From positions 1-64,000 of the forward strand of contig NW_017386095.1 in the NCBI RefSeq assembly GCF_000237925.1: a stretch of DNA of 64,000 nucleotides, in the 5' to 3' direction. Positions 1-12,349 of this stretch are shown here, one piece after another. Origin of the DNA: Schistosoma mansoni. Taxonomy: Eukaryota > Platyhelminthes > Trematoda > Strigeidida > Schistosomatidae. Positions within the stretch are counted from its first letter, which is position 1, and every line of letters starts with the position of its first letter. The notes under the pieces are model-generated. The model saw only the letters and a program-made list of their open reading frames with translations. It was not told the origin of the DNA and ran no database searches. A program made the translations under genes and the position numbers.

Positions 1-1590
1 TCTACTTTCGATTGCGTCCAAACTATTGGCTTCTGTCATTCTTCGTAGGTTGTTTAAAACCCGAGAACGATTGACTCGCGAGGAACAGGCTGGTTTTCGT
101 TCTGGTCGAGGATGCATTGATCATATCTTCACCCTCCGCCAAATGTTAGAACACCGTCATATTTATCGCAGGCCAACAATCGTAGTGTTTCTTGATATCA
201 GGGCTGCCTTCGATTCGTTGGACAGGACTGTTCTCTGGGATTGTCTGTTGAAGAAGGGTGTGTCTGAGAAGTTTATTAACATCTTAAAGGCCCTTTATAC
301 AAACACCTCAGGCAGAGTGAGGGCATACAACCACCTTTCTTCCATTGTTCCATTCAAGCAGTGGGGTTAGGCAGGGTTGCCCAATCTCACCATTCCTCTT
401 CAACTTTGCCATCGACGACATTCCGGAAACAGCTCTGATGGACGTAAGTAATGGCGGTGTGGATCTGCTGCCTGGAGAACGACTTCTCGACCTTGAGTAT
501 GTGGATGATATTGTCTTACTGTGCGATAATGCCCAAGCCATGCAATCCGCACTTAATCAGTTGGCGATCAGTGTCCATAGGTACGGTATGTGCTTTGTAC
601 CTTCGAAGTGCAAAGTACTTCTACAAAACTGGCCGGATTCTAATCCTGTACTCACTCTGGGTGGTGAGCAGATCGAAGTAGTCGAGAAGTTCGTGTATCT
701 AGGTAGCTGCATAAGTGCTGGCGGTGGCGTGAGTGATGAGATTGATTCACGTATATTGAAAGCCAGAGTGGCTTATGCCAATCCGGGCCATCTTTGGCAC
801 CTTAGTGATGTTAGTCTGGCTGTAAAAGGTCGGATCTAAAACGCGTCGGTGAGAGCAGTTCTGATCTATGCTTGTGAAACCTGGCATCTCCGAGTTGAGG
901 ATGTTAGACGACTCTCTGCGTTTGATCATTGTTGTCTCCAAAGGATTGCTGACATCCAGTGGCAACACCATGTTAGTAATAAAGAGGTTAGGCATCGTGT
1001 GTTCGGGTTCTGAAACGATAATCCAATTGGAGTTACCATCTTGAAACACCGACTTCGGTGGCTTGGATATGTTCTACGAATGTCGTCCCAGAGAATTTCA
1101 CGTCGTTCGTTATTTGCGGATACTGGGACTGATTGGAAAAAGCGTGAGGTGGTCGGTGTATGACATGGTGTCGTGGTATGAAATAAAGCTGCAAAGGGCT
1201 GGCTTCTGTTGGTTCTTCCCGACTCCATGGCTGGGGTCCGAGAGATGGTGCAACACAGTGGCTAGAGACGTTATCAAATATGGCTCAGAGTAGAAGCCAG
1301 TAGCGATCCTGCTGTAACCTTCTTTCACTTTCTTCACAAGAAGTGGTTGTAACTCCCTTAACTGAAAGAATTCTTCCGGTTGTACCTTTCCGTTTCCCCC
1401 ATTATTTTTCTCATTATTACACTAACATACGCTAATCTGCGGTTGTTATTGTTCTTTTCTTTTTTTCTTATACGCACCTTACCCTCTTTTTCTCTTCCCA
1501 TTCTCATTGTTTTGTGTGACGCATATATATTTGGTGCCCCTTTGTACCAATATTTATGTGTTCAAATAAATAAACAAATAAATAAACTAG
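1..1590 (+). mobile_element. RTE-clade LINE (SR2-like), decayed 3' half, RT to tail
   Basis: Reverse-transcriptase motifs run on the plus strand. They are a fingers-type block with FLDIRAAFDSLDR near 190-225, GVRQGCPISPFLFN near 365-405, a catalytic box reading YVDD near 495-510 instead of YADD, and SKCKVLLQNW near 605-635. The order and wording fit RTE-clade elements such as schistosome SR2. The reading frame is broken: a shift lies between the blocks ending near 370 and starting near 345, a TAA follows at 837-839, and more stops come later. The 3' end is marked by TTTGTACCAATATTTATG and a (AAAT)n-type tail near 1540-1590. The element runs off the left edge. It sits on the opposite strand in what should be intron 1 of MRPS5. 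A more intact sister lies at 51729-52768. Confidence 0.88.
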
Positions 1591-2407
1591 ATGCAAGTTG
1601 TTGACCATTCCCTGAAATCAACTGCTCTTTTATTAAATAGTTCAATACCAGATCTGGTTTTATACTATTACCAGATTTGAGGAACAGTTTGTGTATTATT
1701 GTTTATAGTCCAATTTTTATGCCCTTAAATATCCACTGGGTTACAAAGTATTGCATTTTGCAGTGCAATTGCTTCTTGTTCAATTATTGCCTACCAGGCA
1801 GCTCAAAATGTCGATCATGGTATAAATTCAAAATCAGTCAGTCATAATTAACGTAAAGTCTAGAAAAAATATGTGTTAACCGAAGTTTTTAAAATTTAAA
1901 TTTGAACTGTAAGTAACTTGCTAGTTATTTCCATCTTCACCTCATGATCTTCTTTGGTGTTGAAGTAGGTTGGAAGTGTTGGGACGGTTAGACCAAGATG
2001 TAGCATCCGTCCATAGAGTCATTAACTGAGTCATATTAATAGATCCAGACTACTTGGTTAAGCTTAGCGTGACAGCCGCAATCAGCGGTTTAAGACTTTG
2101 GATGTGATGGTTTAGAATAATTTACAATAATTCAGACACATTCACTCTATTTTCCTCTCATTCTTAAACGCCAATGTTCTTCTAATACACACCTTTCCAT
2201 TTTTTCTTTTCGAACGATATTTCCAATGCTCATTTTTTCTCGTTATCACTGCTATTAGAATATTCCGATTTCTTTTGCAATTTGGCTTGTTGTTTTCACT
2301 TTGTTTTGATAATATGGTGTGATATCTACAATTAGACGACTACAGGCACAGTTGGACATCATTAAAACAACGATTAATAAAGTGCTATCTGGTAATCAAG
2401 TACTTAC
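1591..2407. other. presumed intron 1 of MRPS5, no further feature seen
   Basis: AT-rich sequence between the LINE tail and the MRPS5 splice donor. No open frame or recognised repeat was seen. It is called intron only because the donor at 2407 needs downstream exons, which must lie left of the window. Confidence 0.5.
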
Positions 2408-2815
2408 TTGCTTGATACTTGAAGAAGCAGGTGTGGTAAGACCAGGCCACTGTATGGAGGCTTTGCCAAAACCTAATCTTTGCCCCACATGAAGATTTAT
2501 TTTTTGCCTTGTAACTCTGCGTTTTCCTCGTGCACGTCTTTTTGAGCCTCCTTTTGGTCCAGTTACACCTTCCCATAACATTTCACCAGGATAATTGCTG
2601 AATATAGTACTGTAACGACATGGAACGTAGAGTCCTGATGCGAAAGCGGCGTTATATACGAAATTATCAGACTTTGATTTTACTGGGTACAAAATAGAAG
2701 ATGCAGACAATCCTGATAGTTGATAGTTAGCAGAAAAGAATCTAGTTCCACTTGTGCATAAATTAAGCGGTCTTAGACACAATATATTGGTTGTTAGACG
2801 CCGCAACGCCATCAT
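2408..2815 (-). CDS. MRPS5: Mitochondrial 28S ribosomal protein S5, first exon (partial gene)
   Basis: The exon codes for 136 residues of a mitochondrial small-subunit ribosomal protein of the uS5 family. It starts at ATG 2813-2815 (a second ATG follows one codon later). The first 30 residues are basic and hydroxylated with no acid, as in a mitochondrial import signal. The diagnostic part is residues ~78-130: an ELLW-like motif (EMLWEGV), a Gly/Lys/Arg-rich stretch (GGSKRRARGKRR), then GQRLGFGKASIQWPGL, matching the human segment with LWKG, KKGRGKR and GFLWPGL. The exon ends after CAA at 2408 with a strong GTAAGTA donor, phase 0. The S5 RNA-binding and C-terminal domains are not in the window and should be further left on the minus strand. 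The family call rests on recalled similarity. Confidence 0.85.
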
Positions 2816-4764
2816 TCCTTTTGACCAAGTTACTTTTATTATAAAGAGCCCTTTTAAAATTCCACAAGAGTTGGGAGATAAATACTATCCTGAACCGCTG
2901 ATATGATCATAAGCAAACAAATAACAATCTGGAAGAGGATGGAAATTGGTATTTCAAACGAGCTAACTTAAAATATAATATAAACATTCAGAAGTAATTA
3001 ACACAAACTAATTACGTTGATTATGACAGTTATTGATACATAGTGTACTAGAGTGGTAAAATTTGCTATGACAATGTATGATAATTTTATTTTGTACATA
3101 CTTCTACTAGTTTTACAAAGGAAATGTTGTTAGGTTTTACTGAGTTTTTAAACAGCTCCTAGAAGGCCAAAAGTTGCCAATCATTGCGTTTTAGGTTACA
3201 TATTAAATCCGAAGAGCCGATTGTGAGGTTATATTGACAGTATCGTTTACTCTTAACAATTTCGTTTGTGAAGTTATGAAACGTATGAGGGTTGTAAATA
3301 TTAAATTAGAAGCGTCCTCGAAGCATTATTCACTAACAGTGAGACCGCTGGGTGTAATGTTAAGGTTAGGAATGAAGTGTTGGGCAAGGACAATGAGTCA
3401 GTTGATGTTGTTGGAGGCACTTGTCGACTGAGGTGTTCGATATATGTGGGATACACGACCATATGCCACCTACAGGGATTTAGAGTAGTAACTATAGTAG
3501 TCTCATTCCAAAGAAGGCTGAGGGTGGTGTACAGACGCATCTTCAACCAACGAACTCCCTGACTGTCAAACTAGGTTAGTTGGGGGTCTCAGAGTTCTTG
3601 TTTGGGGTTTGTAAAATAATCAATATCTATGGTTGGAGACCTTAAATGGCAAGGCTGAAGATGTTGCAGTGTTGCCGATGCAGGTATATCAATAAATGCG
3701 GATGCATTCGCTATCTGTATTTGAATTTTAAAGCCATAAAAAACGTTTATTTATTCACATCTTATCTTTTATGCTTACTCCACACCATCATACCATCTAT
3801 CTTAATTTCGACTGCTTCGCTTTTTCATGCTTCATAGCGCAGCCTCATAAGTATTAAGACAAAGATGAATATGGCACGGCTTTTCAATCAGAAATCCAAT
3901 GACGATACAACACACCAGTCTCAGACGTCGGGTATATTGGAAAACTGACGTCGATGACTGAAAATAGGATAACTAGACTGAAAGAATGGAAGCGTCATTG
4001 AAATATTATTGTAATTAAATGGCTTTTGTCATAAACCCTATTTCTGCAAGACCTCACAGTATGTAAAATATAAGTTTAGAGTCAATACGTATGAGGTCAG
4101 GGAATATTTGCTTTCATATATGCACTAGTCAAGCAACAGTATAACTAAAGACACATACTTAATTTTTAAAAATGCTCGATTAATAATGCATACAGTTATA
4201 GACGAGATGTGATTAACTATGGTGGAGTATTTCTATTCTTCAGCAGTAAGGTTAGGACACGTAGCTTATACTGACTATCAAAACAGGAAGTACTCTGCAA
4301 CTCATTTACCAACTGGACCTTTATAAACTGAGCTTTCAGTACACATGTTATTGATGGTCTCCTACTGACCGGACCGAAATGGGATTGAACATGAGACTTG
4401 ATTGATATCAGCTTGACTTAATGGTTACTTGGACACCGCATGTATATGTAGCCTACTGAGTACGTGATGAGAAAACGTGAACACATAGCTTTAGTCTATT
4501 TACTTCATGAAGTATTAATAACGCACAAAGGCGGAACATAAAGAATTGAAGTAGTAAATGTGACAGACCTCATGTGGGAACAAACACAATTACACTGGAT
4601 CATTATTAATTTTTGTGTTAATTAATATGACTAGTGACCATATCAACATAACATTAGCTATTCGATCCAAAAATACCATTTAACACGTGTAAAACTAGTA
4701 TTATAGAGGAAAAAATCAGTTATTAGGCTACGGCTAAGCATTTTTGTTATATCAACAAAGAAAG
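2816..4764. other. Intergenic, nothing recognised
   Basis: This is the upstream side of MRPS5 and must hold its promoter, but no motif could be supported. Short open frames at 3234-3562 and 3646-3837 overlap on both strands, have no family resemblance and look like chance. Confidence 0.4.
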
Positions 4765-5660
4765 GTGAAACCATAATTTATGGATAAACCGATCAGATTG
4801 AAGATAGCGACTCTCGAATTTTCTGGCGAAATCCGTTCATTCATATGCCTAAACGGTATTTTGGCATTATAACTGATGACAGTTTTTAATGAAAACCTAT
4901 ATGACTAATCACTAACCGAAACGGTGGTACCAAGATTAATGGTGATTTATAAGCAACGCTTAAATGATCTTTAGAGTTGCCGCCTACACACTAAGGTGAA
5001 ATAAGAGTTAGGAATAAGGGTTAGAGTTTACGGTTAGATGTCAGGATTGGAAATTGGATCTAATGTTTTTATGACGAGATTATAATTTATGGATGAGCCA
5101 ATCACGCTTGAGGTAACGGGCCATGGATTCCGGTGCGAAATTCACTAATTTATTTGTCTAGATAGAGTTTAAGCATTACAGCTCATGTCAGTTGATGATG
5201 AAAACACTTAATCTAACTCCCAACCCCAACCATCAACCGCAAATCATAATCCTAATTCATCACACTGATTTATAACCTTCATTTAACATCAGTAAGTAGG
5301 TGTACATTTTCAGAGTCACTTTAGCATCACTCAAAGGTCGTCCATACATTATGGTCTCACCGCTCCAATCAAGATTGTGCACAAACTGACATCAACTATA
5401 ATCCCAAAATTTTAAGTATTCATGTGAATGGATGAATTTCGTGCCAACATCAAAGATCGGCCATCTTAAATCTTATAGGGTCGTCCATAAATAATAGGTT
5501 CGCAACCTAAACTTATAACTTTAATTCTTAATCCTAATTCCATACACCGATTTACAACCCTCTTTCGACGATAGCAAGTGATTAAATTTTATCAAGGTCA
5601 CTAAAGCACTACTCAGAAGCCATCCATAAAATAAACTCTTACCCAAATAACTTATGGGAA
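4765..5660. repeat. Cluster of MITE-like inverted repeats, nested copies
   Basis: Several copies of one repeat lie here. They share an end of the form GACTATAATTTATGGACGAG and a core GGCGAAATTAATCCACTTA-like. One copy starts near 5068 (GACGAGATTATAATTTATGG) and closes near 5364 with the inverted end (CCATACATTATGGTCTCACC). Another starts near 4765. A reversed copy occupies about 5385-5650, where TTTCGTGCCAACATC is the complement of the core. A clean copy of the same family lies at 50136-50420. No transposase frame is present, so these are non-autonomous. Confidence 0.6.
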
Positions 5661-5889
5661 GCAGATATTTGCCTAGCAGTACAGCTGAGCACGTTGTAAC
5701 GCAGACAATAGTAAACTGCGCGCTTCACATCAGATCAGATTTCAAATGGTTCAAATGGTTGAGGACGGAATAGAAGCTTTCGCCTAACGGGCTTTCGTGT
5801 CTAGTAGCAGTGGATCACCAATACCTCCAGGCAAAAACCTAGGTATATGAACGATAATAGAGAAAAAAAAAGAATTTGGTAAATCATAA

Positions 5890-8646
5890 TATGTTATCCT
5901 TAGTCCTTAAGAATAAGTCAAGTTTCCTCTTAAAGGACTCCTGGGAGATCGCTTGGACTAGCTCAGTCGGCAGCAAATTCCAGCACTTGACAACTCTAAC
6001 GGAGTAAAAGTTGTCTGCAGTCTGTTCTGCTATGTTGGGTCTCCAGTTTCTGGGTGTGACCTCTTAGGTTAGTGTTATGACTAAGCTTAAGAAGATGTTT
6101 AAGGGGATGACCAGAAGTATTAAGGATACTGTAAGTCATAAGAAGGTCACCTCTAAGACGCCTGTACTCTAACGGGTAAAGGTTGAGTGATTGGAGGCGC
6201 TCTTCGTAAGGTTTGAATTTGAGTCCCCGAATTGATTTCGTGGCTCGACGTTGAATACGTTCCAGAGTGTCCTTATCCTTTTGGAGGGAGGGAGGAAATA
6301 CTATGTTTCCGTACTCTAAATGGGGACGAATTAAACTGTTGAAGATTATGTGGAAAGTTCTACCGTCAAACGGGCCAAAAATGCGCTTCAATGTTACCAG
6401 TGCAAGGTTTGCTTGAGAGGCGTTTTTGTCACAGTTCGCGTACGATTTCAGGTCATAGGGTACCAACACTCCTAAATCCTTTTCGACTTGGGAAACTTCT
6501 AGAGGGGAGTTACCTAAGTTATAACTATAGTCTGCAACATGTCTCAGATGGACTACTTTGCACTTTGAAGTGTTGAAGGTAAGTCCGTTGTCGTCTGCCC
6601 AACTTTGAAGTCGGGTCAGATCCTCCTGAAGAACTAGTATATCATTATGACTACGTATCTCTCTCCAAAGTTACACGTCATCAGCAAAAAGCAATAAGTC
6701 AGATGAAACTTGTTGAGGAAGATCGTTAATGTAAATCAAGAAGAGAAGAGGTCCTAGTATTGAGCCCTGGGGGACCCCACTAGGACAATCCATAGCCTGA
6801 GAGAGAGAGTGAAGTTAACCCTACACTTAAAGTGTCGGTTTTTTAAATATGAAGAGAGCCAATCAATCAAAGGGGGTTTTATACCCAATCGTCTAAGCTT
6901 CTTGATAAGACATACGTGGTTGACCCTATCAAAAGCTTTTGAGAAATCCAGGTAGATGACGTCAACCTTCCCCTTGCGATCAAGGATGGTTGTCCATCTA
7001 TCCACCGCAGTCAGCAGGTTGGTCATACAAGAATGACCTTTTCTGAAACCATGCTGTTGAGGTGAGAAGAACTTTGAGGATGATAAGTATTCTAGTATAC
7101 CGTCATATATTAGGGATTCCATAATTTTGAAGGGTATGGAGAGAAGGGCCACTGGTCGGCAGCTTGAGGGTTCACTGCGTCGACCTCCTTTGAAAATTGG
7201 TGTGATGTGGGCCAGCTTCCAAATTTCCGGTAGTTTGCCTCTGCTTAGCGAGTGTGCAAACATCACGCTAAGTGGTGTCGCCAGGATTGAAGCTGCTTCC
7301 CTCAAAACAGCGGGAAGAACCATATCCGGACCAGGAGAAGTGTCTTTTCTTAGGTGCTGCAGTTTACGGAGCACCAGGTCAGCACTCAGGTCCACTTCGG
7401 AAAGTCCTGTACAGGTGCAGGTGAAGCTTTCGTCAGTATAGTTGATGTGGGTCAGCTGGAATGTCCGGGAGTATTGTTCAGCCAAAAGGTTAGCGGCATC
7501 ACCGTCGTTATTGGTCGGGCCATTAGGACCAAGCAGTCGGAAAACTCCAGTTTTGCCTTGTCGAAGAGAAGCTGCGTAACTGGATAAGCTTTTCGGATTG
7601 GAGACAAATTTATCGATAAGCTTGGTCTGGAACTGAAGCCTGTCTTCTCTTATTGCCTTTGAATATATGTTCCTTATGCGTTTATATTGCCTGTATGCGT
7701 CGTTATTGTCGGTTCGTTTATATTCGACCCAACAGTGCCTTTTGCGGCTTAGCAAACGAAAAGTGCAGTTCTTGATGATTGGAGGTTGTTTGTAGCTTTT
7801 TGGGACCACTTTAGGAACTGAATGCTCAGTAGTACATAAGATCGTGTGCAGTAAAAAATCCCAATGAGCACCCACTTCAAGTTGAGGGTGAACATCCCAA
7901 TCCACCTGTTGTAGATAGTCCTGTAAAGCTAACACATTCAACCGTTTGAAGTTCCAGCGCTTGTTGCTAGTAGGATATCTTAGCTCCGTTTTGCTGACAA
8001 AGCTGAATGATAAGACGGCGTGATCACTTTTCCCCAGGGGAGCCAGGATTGAGAGGTGGTCAACTAGGAATTCTTCATTTGTGAATACCCAGTCTAAGCG
8101 CGACGGCGTCCGACTGTTTCTCCAACGAGTTGCCGACTTCACATTTTCGAATAATCCCAGGTCACCGATGAGGTTGAAGAACAGAGCTTCAGTAGAGTTG
8201 TCACCTCCAATGTATGTATGTTCCACGAAGTTGATTCTAGGAAGATTGAAGTCCCCTAGAATCAGGATTTGAGAGAATCCGAGACGCGTAGAGCGAGTTA
8301 ATCCTTCCAGCAGACGTTTGTCATACTCGGTGTCGGCAGTGGGCTTCCTGTAGATGACCCCAACTAGACACCTCGAGGTGGTAGACAATCTTACTGAGCA
8401 CCATACTGACTAATCAAGACTGAGAAACTCTTGGTTGTGAAGTTGGTGCGCATCCAGGCATGACCGTATGTATAGTGCTACTTCATCCCCCATTTCTGTT
8501 TTTCTGTCGTTGTGAAATAAAGACATTCCAGTTATTGCTAGCTCCTGGTCCGTAAACTGAGACGTTATCCAAGTTTCGGATGTTCCTATCAGATGGGCAT
8601 CATTAGCGTTGCTAAGTTCACGTAGCTCATCCATTTTGTTTGGCAA
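5890..8646 (-). pseudogene. CR1-like LINE pol (endonuclease + reverse transcriptase), broken
   Basis: The protein would nick target DNA and copy the element RNA. The endonuclease shows ETWIT near 8575, ILGDFNLP near 8260, RLDWVFTNEEF near 8085 and the catalytic SDHAVLSF near 8010. The RT shows DTSPGPDMVLPAVL near 7335, FKIMESLIYDG near 7110, QQHGFRKGHSC near 7050, LDFSKAFDRVNH near 6930 and a catalytic FADD near 6675. The C-terminal part (LERIQRRATKSIRG near 6245; CWNLLPTELVQAI near 5960) is typical of the clade. Breaks: loss of frame near 8400, another near 6790, an in-frame TAA right after FADDV near 6673, and a frame change near 5996. It is a dead copy whose largest frame still holds 544 codons, so it is not ancient. 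Confidence 0.85.
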
Positions 8647-8786
8647 GCTCGCGGCGTTCGTGTATAGGCAGTTTATGCTTTCAATTTGGAATGCGTGAGC
8701 TTCTTCCTGTTTGTCTATATGATCCGTGCGTGAGTGGACAGGTAGCCTACCTATACGATGTTTACCGAGTTGGTAGTCCCTGTCCT

Positions 8787-9270
8787 TTACACGTTTTTTT
8801 TATGATCAAGACAGTCCACGAGTGGAATTGTTAGCTCCAGCTTTCGTTTGTGCTTGATCCTGCTGTCGTGGGGCATATGCGGATGCATATGGATGCCAGT
8901 TGGCAATCGACGTCTATTGGCAAGAAATGCTTCCAGAGTTGCAGCCGCCATGTGGGAGGAGGGGAAGGTTATCTTCAACAGCCGGGGCCTAGAGTCTCCG
9001 TCTCTCTTGGCTAGTCGCATTACCTGTTAGGTCAATATGTTCTTAAGTTTTAAGGAATGCTTAATGAATTTCCATTCCCGAATATCAGAGTTTGCTTGGG
9101 TTGGGTCCATATTTTCCGGTACACCTTGCACAATGATATTTCGTCCACAGAAAAACGCCTCGCGAGATTCCTTAGGGATGTTCCGGATGAGATTTCGTTC
9201 AGAATACGGTATATCGGGCAGTATTCTTACGTGCCCATCGGATTTCAGATTCAGATTTGCGTGGTATGGA
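8787..9270 (-). pseudogene. CR1-like LINE ORF1 remnant
   Basis: Two neighbouring stretches read as an ORF1-type nucleic-acid-binding protein. The first holds FCGRNIIVQGVPENMD near 9155-9108. The second holds VMRLAKRDGDSRPRLLKITF near 9020-8965. The pattern (an RNP-like VQGVPE strand, then a RxG...RPRLLKI strand) is what LINE ORF1 RRM-like domains show. A stop (TGA/TAA in the CTAACAGG context) near 9027 splits the two. Placement just 5' of the endonuclease frame supports the role. Confidence 0.6.
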
Positions 9271-9299
9271 CAGAAAACCTATGGTCCGAGTTATTTGTT

Positions 9300-9680
9300 T
9301 TCTAGTATGCTTCTGTGAGTGTTCATTCGTTTCTTGAATAAGTCAATTGAAGGTGCGGACACCACTGCTTTAGGTAACAAGTTCCAAAAATTGGTGACTC
9401 GATGTGAAAACTTGTATGCCACTAGTATTTTGTTCGTAATTCACTTTTCCATCCGCCTGTTATGTTCTCTGAGATGTCCGGCTTTAGTGGGAAGAAAAAG
9501 AGAGAATATATTAAGTCCAAAATCATTTCTTAGTATTCTATACCTCGAAATCAGATCACCTCTCAACTTGCGATAGGACAGAGTAAAAGGATCTAGCTTT
9601 GCAAGCCACTCTTTGTACGGTAAACTCTGAAGTTTCGGAATTACACAGTCATCTACCCTCCATGCTTTTCCAAGATGTCC
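9300..9680 (-). mobile_element. 3' end of a second CR1-like LINE pol
   Basis: The minus strand translates to the C-terminal tail of a CR1-type pol: LPYKEWLAKLDPFTLSYRKL, then RGDLISRYRILRN, a short basic stretch, a stop, and in the same general register AYKFSHRVTNFWNLLPKAVV near 9400. The pattern Y-R-R/K-LRGDL...R..RV.NFWN.LP is the usual tail of this clade. It is a different sequence from the C-terminus at 5890-6469, so this is a separate, older 5'-truncated copy next to the larger element. Confidence 0.7.
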
Positions 9681-9819
9681 TAGTCATCCTTTAAACAAGC
9701 TTTGCAGCTTGAACGCAGTTCTCAAGCATAGTTCACACTAAGGTTGTGTATGTATGCATTTAGCGCAGAGAAAAATCTGACAATGGAGAAGGTGGGAATA
9801 AGGAGTTCAATTAATTCAA

Positions 9820-10085
9820 TCCATCGGGTGGCATGGCTCAGTCTTGCAGGCATGGGCTCTCTGTGTGAATTGTACTTACTCATAATGAATAAGTTGTGCT
9901 ATCTCCAACCTGAATATGTTCTCCATCATATATTAATATTTGTTACGATACGATGAGTTGGTGTAGACAATGATGTGGCTTTCACGTAAAATCTTATACA
10001 TTAAGCAGTTACATCATGACAAATCTACAATTTTGGGATTAGGTCTATTATTAGTGTGGTACTAATAACGAAGTAGACTATAATT
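9820..10085 (+). repeat. Dispersed repeat R, copy 1
   Basis: About 260 bp that recur at 25262-25552 (same strand) and 26935-27178 (opposite strand). Shared blocks are GGCTCAGTCTTGCAGGC, GTTACGATACGA, GTAGACAATGATG and TAAAATCTTAT. There is no open frame. It lies directly downstream, in minus-strand terms, of the PHD-type ORF1 remnant. Confidence 0.65.
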
Positions 10086-10440
10086 CTACAGTATCTAGCT
10101 TGTTATGCGCTACTCTAATGGGGTCCACCTTGATTGTCTCACTCAAATCCAAAATTGGGCTCATGATATCGCTTTCTATTTCCTCGAAAGCTGAATTCCG
10201 CTCATCCACTGCTGCCTGTTTATCTAAGAGCAATTTTCTAGCTATGTTTAACAGTTCAATCGCCTCTAGAATCAGCAGAGACTTTGTGGAAGAGCATGCT
10301 TTGCACAGCCAACGTGATAATGGCTTGCAGAACCCTTTATATGCAGCCGGTGAGTCCACTGCACATGTTGTGATACCACTTATTGCATTTGCCACACTGC
10401 ATTCCATTATTGACCTGGAAACAACATGTAGGTCTGTCAC
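10078..10440 (-). pseudogene. PHD-finger protein remnant, probably LINE ORF1, frameshifted
   Basis: The open frame of 120 codons starting at 10440 mixes two frames. In the neighbouring minus frame the 5' part reads VNNGMQCGKCNKWYHNMCSG, a Cys-Cys...Trp-Tyr-His...Cys PHD-type zinc-finger half. The open frame then supplies the other half, SRWLCKACSS, followed by a charged helical stretch (VDERNSAFEEIESDI) that looks like a coiled coil. A single-base shift near 10345 would separate the halves. CR1-type ORF1 proteins of several animals carry such a PHD finger before a coiled coil. A splice-acceptor-like TTGTTTCCAG precedes the finger near 10418, so a host PHD exon remains possible. Confidence 0.5.
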
Positions 10441-12349
10441 AACGATATTTTAATTGCTCCGTAAATTTGTTTTATAATAATAATGATAATAATTAATCCT
10501 CAAATAACAGTTTCTTACATGAAAAATGCCGATTTACATGCAAGATCAAATTGTTACACAAGTTACAATTTTCACTGCAGAAAAAATACTCAGCTGGGTT
10601 GATATTTTATAAGATATGAATGTAAATGGATTTCGTAAGAAACATGTTGTCATTATCACAATTGGAGCACTTTATGAAGGTAGCGTTGCAACATGCAGCT
10701 GATGGTCCAGAATAGATAAATGAGAAGTTGGAGGCTTTTAGAAGCTTCAACCTTATATCCCTCCAAAATATCTGAGGCTTTAATAACAGAGTAGAACTAA
10801 GTCAACCGTTCCATATCTGTTTTCGGTGGGTTATCTCCAGGGGCTGAGAAAAGTGCAAGAAAAAGGAAGGACGAAAAGCAGAGCACACAATATTCATGGT
10901 GGAATAGCTAAGGTATAACCATTTAGTCTATTTGTCTGTTACTGAAGTACTTATTAGGCAAGAGCTTACTAACTTGTTAAAGAAAATAAGTGTGAACCAG
11001 GTATGAGTGGATAAGGAACTGTATAAATGAAGGTAGTTCAGAAAGAAGCTGAAAGTATAGAATTATGTGTAATTATAAAATATAGTGCTGAAAACAGTAT
11101 TCTGATGCACAAATGGCTGTCTCCCCTCTTCGTCGAAGCTATTTAAACCCTTTTTTGTTTCTAGGTTTTATAGGGCATGGAGTAGGCTTCGTTTTTAGCG
11201 AATTGTCTAGTTTGCTTGTAATAGGATTACTCGGTAGGAAGTGGAACCAATTCAGCGTTTTAAACACGATTTAAAAAGGTATTTTGCATATATAAATCAG
11301 CATCAATACCTTTGGTTCGTGACATTCTACTAGACCACAAGGAGCCTGTAGTGGATGTCGAGTCGTGGACGGACTATGATCACCACTACTATTCGATTAC
11401 GCGTCCAAAAACGACTTGGTTCCCTTGATAGCCCGTAAATCAAAAGGCTTTACTAGTCCAGATCAAGTATATTTATTGGTGATCTCGTGGTATCGAAATA
11501 ATACCGAGACGTGCCAAAGAGTACAAGCGAATAAGCAGTGCGTGAGCAAGCTCGAACCAAACAAGGCGGATAGCGGAACAAGAAGTGAAACTGATACAGT
11601 TAAACAAATACAGTAAAACAATCTCTGGTACAATTGGTTACAATAATAATAATTGTTTCTGTTATTCCAATCGTGTTCTTATCGAGACTGGCCAGCCACT
11701 ACAAGCCTTAACTAAACAAAATGTTCCCCTCTACAGACAGGGGTGGATTGAAGTTATCTTCCCACCATCATGTTTGCTGGTCAGTAACGCCACTCTCCTT
11801 TTATGATGTTGGGCTTTCTTACATTTGTGGTCAGTATGAATATTGCTTTAATCAAGCCCCATAGTTGAAATACGCTGTCTCTACTAGTTCCATGCTACAA
11901 GCAAATCAGATGGTAAAAGCATTTGTATTATGGGTCAGACATCCACTAAGTATGTAGTGCTGTTATGAAGATAACTAATGGTATAAGCTACAAGAGACTG
12001 GTCAGATTATATGTGGTTAAGAGGTGGTAAGAACCAATAGCAAATCAAAGGATATGAAAGAGTAGGATGTAAAATTTTCAGGGTTAGAAAAATAAAACAT
12101 TGAGCAACTCACAAGAATTCAGGACATTTGAGCTTCTTTTGATCGGCATTAGGTGATCAGCATCCATAAGATTAGTGAGCTATCTGTCTACTTATAATAA
12201 GAAAAATAAAAATAAAAGGACATGACACTTGGGAAGAATAGTGTGGTTTTAACCATTAGAGGGATTCGGAATCTGAAAGTGAAGGTTAGGAGAGGAGGCC
12301 ATGGTTATTAACCAATGAATAGTGGGAGAGGATAAACTATGTGTTCCAA
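10441..12349. other. Unassigned, low-complexity patches only
   Basis: No coherent frame or named repeat was recognised. The stretch 11280-11760 is less AT-rich and has small frames at 11416-11806 without family resemblance; it may be a decayed repeat. Runs of AATAAT occur near 10480 and 11640. Confidence 0.35.

Larger units (their letters stand above)
5690..9270 (-). mobile_element. CR1-like LINE with ORF1, endonuclease and RT, 5' end uncertain
   Basis: A long non-LTR retrotransposon on the minus strand. From 5' to 3': an ORF1 remnant (about 9270-8787), the apurinic endonuclease start (8646-8410), endonuclease plus RT (8388-6754), the RT end and thumb (6700-5890), then a 3' UTR to about 5690. 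The domain order, the GDFNLPRI endonuclease box and the CR1-type RT place it in the CR1/Jockey superclade; schistosome relatives include SR1 and the Perere elements. It has several interruptions. It lies between the MITE cluster and a second CR1 3' end at 9300-9680. Confidence 0.85.
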
